Below are positions 55,559 through 64,000 of a DNA stretch of 64,000 nucleotides, in pieces. The notes under the pieces were generated by a model that was not told where the DNA came from, did not search any database, and saw only the letters and a program-made list of their open reading frames with translations. The stretch is taken from assembly GCA_001770935.1 (NCBI GenBank), contig MESI01000127.1, positions 20,884 through 84,883 on the forward strand, in the 5' to 3' direction. The DNA comes from Burkholderiales bacterium RIFCSPLOWO2_12_FULL_61_40 (GTDB lineage: Bacteria > Pseudomonadota > Gammaproteobacteria > Burkholderiales > Burkholderiaceae_C). Each line of letters begins with the position of its first letter. The first letter of the stretch is position 1. The translations under genes and the position numbers were made by a program.

Positions 55559-56803
55559 ATGAGCTGGACCACCCCTGCCGACCTGCGCGCCCAAGTGCAA
55601 AAGCTGTGGGACAAAGGAGACTTGCTGCGCCCGTGTGTGCAGGGCGAGGCGATGCCACCCCGGCGCCTGCGGCTGGTGGGACCGACCTCGACCGAGCTGA
55701 GCGAGCGCTTTGACGCGGTGCGCGCCTGGATGGCGGACTTGCGACAAGGCGCAACACCACACAGCACGCCGCGTTATCGCATCGTTTTGCGCGAGTTCCG
55801 CCACCGCGTGCTGGGCGCCAACGCCGTGCCGGACGAGGTCTGGCTGGACACCTTGGATGACGCGTTGGCGCTGATTGGCAAGCAAAAGGACGCCAAACGC
55901 TTCGCCAGCCTGGTGCATGCGACCCGCGAACAATACCCTGTGCTTTGGCCCGCCTTGTTGCCCTGGCTGGAAAAGCGGCCGCTCCAGGTGCTGGCGCTGG
56001 TGGACGCCTGGCCGCGCCTGCTGGCCGTGGTTTGCTGGCTGCAGGACCATCCGCGCCCCGGTATTTACCTGCGGCAGGTGGATCTGGCGGGGGTGGACAG
56101 CAAGTTCATCGAGGCAAACCGGGGCGTGTTGTCGGAACTGCTGGACTTGGCCTTGCCCATGGATGCCATCGACGCCAGCGCCACCGGCACCAGCCAGTTC
56201 TGCCGCCGCTACGGCTTCAAGGACAAACCCCTGCGCATTCGCTTTCGCCTGCTGGACCCGCAAATTACGCTGCTGCCAGCGGGATGTGAGCAGGACATGG
56301 GCGTGACGCAGGCGGCGTTTGAGCAACTTGACCTGCCCGTCAACCGCGTGTTCATCACCGAAAACGAGGTGAATTTTCTGGCCTTTCCGCCGCTGCCGGG
56401 CAGCATGGTGATTTTCGGCGCGGGTTATGGTTTTGAGGTACTGGCCGGTGCCCGCTGGCTGCACCAACGTGACGTGTTCTACTGGGGCGATATCGACACC
56501 CACGGCTTTGCCATCCTGGACCAATTGCGTGCGCAATTTCCCCAGGTGCAATCCTTGCTGATGGACAAAGCCACCTTGCTGGCCCATGCCACACAATGGG
56601 GCGAAGAGCCGCAGCCGGTGCTGCGCGACCTGCCGCGCCTTACGGTGGAGGAGCGTGCTGTGTTTGACGCGCTGCGCGACAACCGGCTGCGTGTGGGCCT
56701 GCGGCTGGAGCAGGAGCGTATTGGTTTTGACTGGCTGCAAAAGAATTTGGCGGCACTGGCCCCTGGAGATGGTGCGGCCTTTGATATTGAGGATAAAAAG
56801 TGA
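55559..56803 (+). CDS. jetD: Wadjet system TOPRIM nuclease JetD (DUF3322/DUF2220)
   Basis: VFITENEVNFLAFPPLPGSMVIFGAGYGFEVLAGARWLHQRDVFYWGDIDTHGFAILDQLR. Confidence 0.93.
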   Translation: MSWTTPADLRAQVQKLWDKGDLLRPCVQGEAMPPRRLRLVGPTSTELSERFDAVRAWMADLRQGATPHSTPRYRIVLREFRHRVLGANAVPDEVWLDTLDDALALIGKQKDAKRFASLVHATREQYPVLWPALLPWLEKRPLQVLALVDAWPRLLAVVCWLQDHPRPGIYLRQVDLAGVDSKFIEANRGVLSELLDLALPMDAIDASATGTSQFCRRYGFKDKPLRIRFRLLDPQITLLPAGCEQDMGVTQAAFEQLDLPVNRVFITENEVNFLAFPPLPGSMVIFGAGYGFEVLAGARWLHQRDVFYWGDIDTHGFAILDQLRAQFPQVQSLLMDKATLLAHATQWGEEPQPVLRDLPRLTVEERAVFDALRDNRLRVGLRLEQERIGFDWLQKNLAALAPGDGAAFDIEDKK

Positions 56804-56851
56804 CTCTAGCCCTTATGGAATATGCGCAAGCAGCTCTTATTTTGATAGCAG
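56797..56851 (+). repeat. ~55-bp dispersed repeat (family A) between jetD and cobQ
   Basis: AAAAGTGACTCTAGCCCTTATGGAATATGCGCAAGCAGCTCTTATTTTGATAGCA; overlaps the jetD stop. Confidence 0.9.
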
Positions 56852-56861
56852 GTGGTAGGCC

Positions 56862-58421
56862 ATGAGTGCCCAATGCGTGATGGTGCTGGGCACCACCAGC
56901 GGCGCTGGCAAAAGCTGGCTGACCACGGCCCTGTGCCGCTACTACGCCCGCCAGGGCTTGAAGGTGGCGCCCTTCAAGGCGCAGAACATGAGCAACAACG
57001 CCAGAGTGGTGGGCCCCCACGCTCCACCGCTGTGCGGGTCGCTGCCCCCCGAGGGGGCTAATTCGCCTTGGGGCGGCCCGGCGGCAAATTGGCCGTCTGG
57101 CGGGGGGGAAATCGGCAGTGCCCAGTACTTTCAGGCGCTGGCGGCGCGCGCCATCCCCGATGTGCGCATGAACCCCTTGCTGCTCAAGCCCGAGCGCGAC
57201 ACCCACAGCCAGGTGGTGCTGATGGGACAGGTGGATGAGGTGCTGTCCGCCATGCCCTGGCGTGGCCGTAGCGCCAGTGTGTGGCCGGTGATCGCCCAGG
57301 CGCTGGATGCATTGCGGGAGGAGAACGACGTGGTGGTGATTGAGGGTGCGGGTTCGCCCGCCGAAATCAACCTCTCGGGCAGCGACATCGTCAACATGCG
57401 GGTGGCGCGGCACGCCCAGGCGGCTTGTCTGCTGGTGACCGACATTGACCGAGGAGGGGCCTTTGCCCACCTGTACGGCACCTGGGCTTTGCTGCCCGAG
57501 GCGGAGCGGGCGCTGATCAAGGGCTATGTCTTGAATAAATTCCGGGGCGATGCCACGCTGCTGGCGCCCGCGCCGCAGATGTTGCAGGACCTGACCGGTG
57601 TGCCCACGGTGGCCACTTTGCCGATGTGGTGGCAGCACGGTCTGCCGGAAGAAGACGGCGTGTTTGACGACCGCAGCATCACCAGCGGCGCGGTCACGCT
57701 GACGGTGGCCGTGATCGCCTACCCGCGCATCAGCAATCTGGATGAGTTTCAACCCCTCAAGAATATTCCCGGCGTGCGTTTGCAATGGGTGCGCAGCCCC
57801 TCGGAGTTGGCGGGTTTGGCGGCTACGGACTGGATTATTTTGCCGGGCTCCAAACACACCAGCGGTGACCTGGCCTGGCTGCGCCAGCAGGGGCTGGACG
57901 GGGCCATCGCCCGGCACGCCGGGCAGGGTGGTGCGGTGTTGGGGGTGTGTGGCGGATTGCAAATGCTGGGGGAAGCCTTGATCGACCCACACGGTATTGA
58001 CGGCAATGCGCCTGGTTTGGGCCTGCTGCCGCTGGTGACGGTGTTTGAGGCAGACAAAACGGTGTGCCATACACAAACCTGTTTTGATGCCGGAATTTGC
58101 GGGCCCTGGGGTACTCTGGCCGGTGTGTCGGTGGCAGGCTATGAAATCCACCACGGCCAAACGCAGCAGCATCCAGCCATGGCCCACAGTGGCGATGTGG
58201 CCCGCCCGGTGTTGCCGGGTGGTCTGGGCTGGCAAAACGGCGCGGGCAATGTGCTGGGTCTGTATTTGCATGGTTTGCTGGAAGATCCGGCGGCTTTGCA
58301 GGCCCTGTTTGGCTCCCACTTGCGGGGGCCGGTGCCTACGCTGGACCGGGTTTTTGACGGCCTGGCCGATTACATCGGCCACCACTTTGCGCCGGGTGTG
58401 TTGGCGGGCCTGATTGCGTGA
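56862..58421 (+). CDS. cobQ: Cobyric acid synthase
   Basis: VMVLGTTSGAGKSWLTTALCRYYARQGLKVAPFKAQNMSNNARVV...GGEIGSAQYFQALAA; GGAFAHLYGTWALLP; GATase VLGVCGGLQMLG. Confidence 0.95.
   Translation: MSAQCVMVLGTTSGAGKSWLTTALCRYYARQGLKVAPFKAQNMSNNARVVGPHAPPLCGSLPPEGANSPWGGPAANWPSGGGEIGSAQYFQALAARAIPDVRMNPLLLKPERDTHSQVVLMGQVDEVLSAMPWRGRSASVWPVIAQALDALREENDVVVIEGAGSPAEINLSGSDIVNMRVARHAQAACLLVTDIDRGGAFAHLYGTWALLPEAERALIKGYVLNKFRGDATLLAPAPQMLQDLTGVPTVATLPMWWQHGLPEEDGVFDDRSITSGAVTLTVAVIAYPRISNLDEFQPLKNIPGVRLQWVRSPSELAGLAATDWIILPGSKHTSGDLAWLRQQGLDGAIARHAGQGGAVLGVCGGLQMLGEALIDPHGIDGNAPGLGLLPLVTVFEADKTVCHTQTCFDAGICGPWGTLAGVSVAGYEIHHGQTQQHPAMAHSGDVARPVLPGGLGWQNGAGNVLGLYLHGLLEDPAALQALFGSHLRGPVPTLDRVFDGLADYIGHHFAPGVLAGLIA
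57012..57101 (+). repeat. 90-bp in-frame GC-rich insert (family C) within cobQ
   Basis: Between ARVV and GGEIG: GPHAPPLCGSLPPEGANSPWGGPAANWPSG; DNA GCCCCCACGCTCCACCGCTGTGCGGGTCGCTGCCCCCCGAGGGGGC with GCCCCC/GGGGGC ends. Confidence 0.85.
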
Positions 58422-58445
58422 TTGTTTGTATAGACTTCTGTCCCT

Positions 58446-61400
58446 ATGCGTAGCAAAGCACATTGGCGCCGTCCCCACACCTACCTGGGTGCCGCGCACA
58501 GGCTGGGGGGGCGGGTGGTTGCGGGATTCCGTTCTAAAAGGCCAGCAGACAAGCCCCTGGTGCCACCGCATCTGGTGGGATCGGTGCCGCCGTATAACCC
58601 AAAGGGACCCGCGCTTTCCAGTCTGCCTTTCCTCACACGGCCAGTGGTCAAAGTTTTCTTTCTGTTGGTGGCCTTGGCATTGATGGCCGCCGCAGCCAGC
58701 CTGGCATGGCAGGAAATGCGCAGCTCGCAGTGGCAGGCCAAGGTCTTTTCGGAACAGGCCCACAAGATGCGCTATACGCTGGAGCCTGGCCCCAGTGCGG
58801 CCGCAGCAGTCCGTTATCCCGTGGACAGTCCGTATGACGAAAGGTTGGGTTACTCCAATTTGCCGGAGTATTTGGGGCGATTGCAGAACAAAAACTTTTC
58901 CATCACAGCACAGGCCCGCATGGCGCCGGAAATGACAGAGGTGATGGATTGGGGCCTTTTTGCGCCGTATCGGGAAAAGCCCCAGTTTGGACTGTCGATA
59001 CTCGATTGCCGAAAACACCCTCTGTTCGCGGCCCTCTACCCAGAAAGGATTTATCCGGGCTTTGAGGATGCGCCGGATATTTTGGTCAAAAGTTTGCTGT
59101 TTATCGAGAATCGGGGGCTTCTGGACCCTCGCTATCCGCTACGCAATCCGGCAGTGGATTGGGGGCGCTTGGGCAAGGCGGTGCTGGACCATGCCTTGCA
59201 CGGCTTTGGACCGGATTCCAAATCGGCGGGAGGCAGCACGCTGGCAACGCAAATCGAAAAGTACCGCCATTCACCGGAGGGTCGCACCACATCCATGAAG
59301 GACAAGCTGCTGCAAATGACTTCGGCCTCGTTGCGCGCCTACCAGCCGGGCCAGGACACCACGGCCACGCGGCGGCAATTGGCGGTGGACTACCTCAATA
59401 CGGTGCCGCTGGCGGCTAAACCAGGTTTTGGCGAGGTCAATGGCATTGGAGACGGCATGTGGGCCTGGTACGGACGGGATTTCACACAAGCCAATGCGCT
59501 GCTGCGCAGCGCCACACAAGCCGTACAGCCTTCCGGCGAAGTGGCTTTGGCCTACAAGCAGGCGCTCAGCCTGGTGATCGCCCAACGCCGGCCGTCCTAC
59601 TACCTGGGTGACAGTGAGAGTGATCTGGAGCCGCTGACCGATAGCCACCTGCGGCTGCTGGCCAGCCAGGGTGTTATTTCCAACGCACTGCGCGACGCGG
59701 CGTTGGCGGTGAAACTGGCCGACAGCAACACGGTGCGTCCTGTGGCGCCCGCAGTCTCCTTTGTCACGCGCAAGGCGTCTACGGCGATACGCAGCCAGCT
59801 CGCCAGTCTGCTGGGAAGTTCCAGTTTCTACAACCTGGACCGGTTGGATTTGCGCGTGGCAAGCACGCTGGATGGCCAGACCCAAGCGGCCGTTACCAGC
59901 GTGCTGCGCCAATTGCGCGACGCACAGGCCGCCAAGGCGGCCGGCCTGCAGGGCAAAGGATTGCTTGGCCGTGGCGACCCGGCCAACGTGGTCTACAGCT
60001 TTACCTTGCTGGAGCGTGGCGAGAACATGAACTATCTGCGCCTGCAGACCGACAACTTCGATCAACCGCTGGACATCAATGGCGGCGCCAAACTGGATCT
60101 TGGATCAACTGCCAAATTGCGTACCTTGGTGAGCTACCTGGACATCATTGCCAATTTGCACCAGCGCTACAAGGTGTTGGATTCAGCGCAGCGAAAGAGC
60201 ATCGTGGTGGACCCGAAAGACAAACTCTCGCAGTGGGTCCTGGACTACTTTGAGCAGCACCACGAAGGTGATTTGCCTGCCATGCTGCAAGCCGCCCTGG
60301 ACCGCCGTTATTCGGCCAGCCCCGCCGAGGGTTTTTACACCGGTGGGGGAATACACACATTCAATAACTTCCGCCGCGAAGACGACCGCAAGGTGCTGTC
60401 GGTGCGCGACGGCCTGCGCAATTCGGTGAATCTGGTGTTTGTGCGGCTGTTGCGTGATGTGGTGCACCACTACATGTTCCAGGTGCCGGGCTCGTCCGCC
60501 AGCTTGTTGCAAGATACCAGCGATCCGCGTCGGGCGGTCTACCTCAGCCGTTTTGCCGACCGCGAAGGCCGGGAATTCATCAACCGCTTTGTCAGCAAAT
60601 ACCAGGGCAAAACGGCGGCCGAGGCGCAGGAGTTGCTGCTGCAAAATGTGCGGCCCACGCCGACCCGCCTGGCTAGCATCTTTCGCACCATTGCACCGAA
60701 AGCCGAAGTAGAACAACTGGCGGCCTTTTTCAAAGAAAATTTGCCCAGTGAACACGAGGTTCCTGCGGCCAAGCTGGCCCTGCTGTATGCGCAGTATTCA
60801 CCCGAAACCATGTCGTTGGCTGACCGTGGCTATACCGCCAATGTGCATCCGCTGGAGTTGTGGGTCGTTGGCTATTTGCGTACGCATCCAGGTTCCACCG
60901 CCACCCAGGTGGCAGCGGCCAGCAGCACGGAACGCCAGGCGGTCTACCAGTGGCTGTTCGCCAGCAAGCTCAAGCGCGCGCAGGATCAGCGTATTTTGAG
61001 TCTGCTGGAGGTGGAAGGCTTTTTGGAAATACACCGCCAGTGGAAACGCATGGGTTACCCCTTTGGCTCCTTGGTGCCGTCCTATGCCACGGCGCTGGGT
61101 GCCTCGGCCGACCGTCCTGCCGCGCTGGCCGAGTTGATGGGCATTTTGGTGAACGGTGGCGTGCGCAAACCGAATGAACGGATTACCACCCTGCACTTTG
61201 CTGCCGATACACCGTACGAAACCTTGCTGGAGCACCAGCCCGGTAAGAGCGAACGGGTGTTGTCGGCGGATGTCGCCAAGGCGGTTTTGGGCGCCATCCG
61301 GGACGTGGTGGAGGAGGGCACCGCCAAACGTGTCAAGAAGGCCTTTGTCAGGGCCGACGCAAGCGTCATCCCGGTGGGCGGGAAAACCGGCACCGGAGAC

Positions 61401-61658
61401 CACCGGTTTGATGTGTACGGCGGGCATGGCCAGTTGGTGGAGTCGCGTGTGGTCAGCCGCTCCGCCACCTTTGTGTTCAATGTCGGTGAACGGTTTTTCG
61501 GCAGCATCACGGCCTATGTGTACGGGCCGCAGGCTGCCAACTACGACTTCACCAGTGCCTTACCGGTGCAACTTCTCAATGTCCTGGCGCCCACACTGAT
61601 GCCCTTGATGGAGCCTGCCTCCAGCAAAGTGGCCCCTGCCGACCCATGCGGCGGTTGA
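58446..61658 (+). CDS. Bifunctional penicillin-binding protein 1C/1A-like glycosyltransferase (GT51)/transpeptidase
   Basis: TM anchor; DILVKSLLFIENRGLL...KSAGGSTLATQIEKYRHSPEGRT GT51 motifs; VGGKTGTGDHRFD transpeptidase KTGT. Confidence 0.85.
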   Translation: MRSKAHWRRPHTYLGAAHRLGGRVVAGFRSKRPADKPLVPPHLVGSVPPYNPKGPALSSLPFLTRPVVKVFFLLVALALMAAAASLAWQEMRSSQWQAKVFSEQAHKMRYTLEPGPSAAAAVRYPVDSPYDERLGYSNLPEYLGRLQNKNFSITAQARMAPEMTEVMDWGLFAPYREKPQFGLSILDCRKHPLFAALYPERIYPGFEDAPDILVKSLLFIENRGLLDPRYPLRNPAVDWGRLGKAVLDHALHGFGPDSKSAGGSTLATQIEKYRHSPEGRTTSMKDKLLQMTSASLRAYQPGQDTTATRRQLAVDYLNTVPLAAKPGFGEVNGIGDGMWAWYGRDFTQANALLRSATQAVQPSGEVALAYKQALSLVIAQRRPSYYLGDSESDLEPLTDSHLRLLASQGVISNALRDAALAVKLADSNTVRPVAPAVSFVTRKASTAIRSQLASLLGSSSFYNLDRLDLRVASTLDGQTQAAVTSVLRQLRDAQAAKAAGLQGKGLLGRGDPANVVYSFTLLERGENMNYLRLQTDNFDQPLDINGGAKLDLGSTAKLRTLVSYLDIIANLHQRYKVLDSAQRKSIVVDPKDKLSQWVLDYFEQHHEGDLPAMLQAALDRRYSASPAEGFYTGGGIHTFNNFRREDDRKVLSVRDGLRNSVNLVFVRLLRDVVHHYMFQVPGSSASLLQDTSDPRRAVYLSRFADREGREFINRFVSKYQGKTAAEAQELLLQNVRPTPTRLASIFRTIAPKAEVEQLAAFFKENLPSEHEVPAAKLALLYAQYSPETMSLADRGYTANVHPLELWVVGYLRTHPGSTATQVAAASSTERQAVYQWLFASKLKRAQDQRILSLLEVEGFLEIHRQWKRMGYPFGSLVPSYATALGASADRPAALAELMGILVNGGVRKPNERITTLHFAADTPYETLLEHQPGKSERVLSADVAKAVLGAIRDVVEEGTAKRVKKAFVRADASVIPVGGKTGTGDHRFDVYGGHGQLVESRVVSRSATFVFNVGERFFGSITAYVYGPQAANYDFTSALPVQLLNVLAPTLMPLMEPASSKVAPADPCGG

Positions 61659-61671
61659 CCATGGTGGCGTG

Positions 61672-64000
61672 TTATTGCCACTGCACGGGCTCAACGCCCC
61701 ATATCTCGCTGGCGTATTCGCGGATCGTGCGGTCTGAAGAAAATCCGCCCATGCCCGCCACATTGAGAATGGCGCTGCGGGTCCATGCCGCCGGTCTGCG
61801 GTACAGCTCGTCCACCTTGTCCTGGGTGGCAACGTAATCGGCGTAGTCCGCCAGCAACTGGTAGTGGTCGGATTCCAGCAGGGTGTTGACGATCTCCCGG
61901 TAGCGCTGCGGCTCTTCAGGCGAAAAAGCGCCCTCGGCGAGCCGGTCAATGGCGTACTTGAGGTCAAAGTTGTTGTTGTAATAGTCGCGTGGCCGGTAGC
62001 CCTGGCCGCGTATTTCCGCCACTTTTTCTGTGCGGTTGCCAAAAATAAAGATGTTGTCCAGTCCCACCTTGTTGGCAATCTCGATATTGGCACCGTCCCA
62101 GGTGCCGATGGTGAGCGCACCGTTGAGCGCCAGTTTCATGTTGCCGGTGCCCGAGGCTTCGGTTCCGGCGGTTGAAATTTGCTCTGACAAATTGGCGGCC
62201 GGAATGATGGTTTCGGCCAGGGACACCCGGTAGTTGGGGATGAACACCACACGCAACTGGCCACCGACGCGCGAGTCATGGTTAATCACCCGCGCCACGT
62301 CATTGATGAGCCGGATGATGAGTTTGGCCATGTAATAGGCCGAGGCGGCTTTGCCGGCAAAGACCACGGTGCGGGGAACCCAGTTGGCGCGGGGTTGCGC
62401 CAGGATGCGGTGGTAGCGGGTCATGACGTGCAGCACATTGAGCAACTGGCGTTTGTACTCATGCATGCGTTTGACCTGCACATCAAACAGGCTGTCCGGG
62501 TCCGCCAGAACGCCTGTGGTTTTGGCTACCACCTCGGCCAGGCGACGTTTGTTTTGTTGTTTGGCCAGGCGGAATGCGTTTTGGAATGCGGGCTGGTCGG
62601 CGAGGTCTTGCAAACGTTCCAGTTGGTCCAAATCCCCGCGCCAGTCAGGTCCGATGTGGCTGTCAATCAGCGTTGAAAGGGGCGGGTTGGCCAGGGCCAG
62701 CCATCGGCGTGGTGTGATGCCGTTGGTTTTGTTGCAAAACCGATCCGGGTACATCCTCACAAAATCGCCAAAAATGGTGTCCACCATCAACTGGCTGTGC
62801 AAGGCCGAGACCCCATTGATTTTGTGGCTGGCCAAAGCGGACAGATGGGCCATGCGCACCCGGCGTGTGCCGCGTTCCTCGATCAGGGAAATTCGGCGCA
62901 TCAGGGCGTTGTCTTCTGGAAAGCGGCTGTGCACTTCGGCCAAAAAGCGGGCATTGATGTCGTAGATCAATCCCATGTGCCGTGGCAGTACCCGTGTCAG
63001 CAGGTCCACCGGCCAGGTTTCCAGGGCTTCCTCCATCAGGGTGTGGTTGGTGTAAGAGAAGATGCGGGTGCACAGGCCCCAGGCGGTTTCCCACACTACG
63101 TGGTGTTCGTCCATCAGCAGCCGCATCAACTCAGGCACCGCCAGCGCGGGGTGTGTATCGTTCAGGTGAATGGCCACCTTGTCTGCGAGTTCATCAAAGC
63201 CGCTGTGTTTCTTGAGATGGCGGCGCAAAATGTCCTGCAGCGAGGCGCTGACAAAAAAATACTCCTGCCGCAAGCGCAATTCGCGTCCATGCTCGGTGCG
63301 GTCATCCGGGTACAGCACACGCGAAACGTTTTCCGACAGGTTCTTGGCTTCCACCGCCTGGATGTAGTCGCCCCGGTTGAAGGCGTCCAGGTTGACCCCC
63401 CCGCTGGCACGCGCGGTCCACAAACGCATGGTGACCACACTGCGCATCTTGTAGCCCGGTACACCGATGTCGTAGGCGGTGGCAATCACATCTTCGGTTC
63501 CGATCCAGACGCAGCGGCTGTCTTGCGGCGTCAGGCGCCCGTTGAACCGGATGGTGTAGCTGAATTCGGGGCGCATGAATTCCCAGGGGGAGCCGGTGAG
63601 CAGCCAATAGTCCGGCTCTTCCACCTGTTGGCCATTTTCGATGCGCTGGGCAAACATGCCGTACTCGTAGCGAATGCCGTAGCCTATGCCGGGCAAGCCC
63701 AGGGTGGCCATGGAGTCCAGAAAGCAGGCGGCCAATCGGCCCAGGCCCCCGTTGCCCAGGCCGGCATCGGGCTCCAGGTCAATCAAGGCGTCGAAATCGG
63801 CACCCAGCAGGGCACACGCCTGTTTGACGGGTTCGTAGATGTCGGCGGCCAGCATGGCATTGGTGAGCGCGCGCCCGGTGAGAAATTCCATGGACAGGTA
63901 GTACACACGCTTGGCGTCCTGGTCTTCCGCCTGGGCCAGGGATTCGCGCCAGGCGTCCATGATGCGGTCCCGCACGGCATGGAAGACCGCAAAGAGCCAG
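61672..64000 (-). CDS. glgP: Glycogen/starch/alpha-glucan phosphorylase (5' end beyond window)
   Basis: RVYYLSMEFLTGRALTNAML; NDTHPALAVPELMRLLMDEH; VFAGKAASAYYMAKLIIRLINDVA; QISTAGTEASGTGNMKLALNGALTIGTWDGANIEI; reading frame stays open to the window end. Confidence 0.96.
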   Translation of the reverse strand, partial: WLFAVFHAVRDRIMDAWRESLAQAEDQDAKRVYYLSMEFLTGRALTNAMLAADIYEPVKQACALLGADFDALIDLEPDAGLGNGGLGRLAACFLDSMATLGLPGIGYGIRYEYGMFAQRIENGQQVEEPDYWLLTGSPWEFMRPEFSYTIRFNGRLTPQDSRCVWIGTEDVIATAYDIGVPGYKMRSVVTMRLWTARASGGVNLDAFNRGDYIQAVEAKNLSENVSRVLYPDDRTEHGRELRLRQEYFFVSASLQDILRRHLKKHSGFDELADKVAIHLNDTHPALAVPELMRLLMDEHHVVWETAWGLCTRIFSYTNHTLMEEALETWPVDLLTRVLPRHMGLIYDINARFLAEVHSRFPEDNALMRRISLIEERGTRRVRMAHLSALASHKINGVSALHSQLMVDTIFGDFVRMYPDRFCNKTNGITPRRWLALANPPLSTLIDSHIGPDWRGDLDQLERLQDLADQPAFQNAFRLAKQQNKRRLAEVVAKTTGVLADPDSLFDVQVKRMHEYKRQLLNVLHVMTRYHRILAQPRANWVPRTVVFAGKAASAYYMAKLIIRLINDVARVINHDSRVGGQLRVVFIPNYRVSLAETIIPAANLSEQISTAGTEASGTGNMKLALNGALTIGTWDGANIEIANKVGLDNIFIFGNRTEKVAEIRGQGYRPRDYYNNNFDLKYAIDRLAEGAFSPEEPQRYREIVNTLLESDHYQLLADYADYVATQDKVDELYRRPAAWTRSAILNVAGMGGFSSDRTIREYASEIWGVEPVQWQ

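Noticed and set aside
56640-59018. 792-aa minus-strand ORF
   Set aside because: Antisense to cobQ and the PBP gene; no recognisable domain.
1-64000. CRISPR arrays, tRNA/rRNA genes, integrase or transposase genes
   Set aside because: None seen: no regularly spaced repeats, no tRNA-like features noticed by eye, and no recombinase/transposase motifs in the ORF translations.

Overview
This 64 kb window is typical of a GC-rich betaproteobacterial chromosome, probably Comamonadaceae/Rhodoferax-like (inferred from gene content and repeats, not searched). From left to right it contains: a DMT transporter, a type IV pilin-like protein, a PQQ-type sugar dehydrogenase, an MCP, an exonuclease/GIY-YIG protein, NUDIX, FAH-family and YfiH-family genes, a phaC-phaA-phaB polyhydroxybutyrate operon, three consecutive c-di-GMP genes, TauE/SafE, a 6S RNA candidate beside zapA, and then a cobalamin riboswitch-btuB followed by a long cobalamin biosynthesis/transport cluster (about 21-58 kb). 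A bifunctional penicillin-binding protein and a glycogen phosphorylase (cut by the window edge) close the window. The accessory content sits inside the B12 cluster. (1) A Septu-like ATPase + HNH pair lies between cobA and cobO. (2) A TacA/TacT-like toxin-antitoxin pair and a type I Wadjet system (JetA-JetB-JetC-JetD) lie between cobC and cobQ. (3) The Wadjet operon carries two guest modules: a DUF4143-type ATPase + AbrB gene between jetA and jetB, and an AAA ATPase + DUF4276-like (possibly TOPRIM) gene between jetC and jetD. The second guest looks like a candidate split-OLD defence pair. The less obvious signal is that at least four short-repeat families have entered coding sequence in frame, mostly in B12 genes: a ~55 bp repeat in cobU, btuD, cobD (twice) and pgeF; a palindromic element in cobB and btuF whose outer arms differ between copies but stay self-complementary; a 90 bp insert in cobQ; and a VRPEPVEG-type palindrome at the JetC N-terminus. 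jetA also appears to start at an ATT codon. All family calls come from reading the translations; no database search was run.
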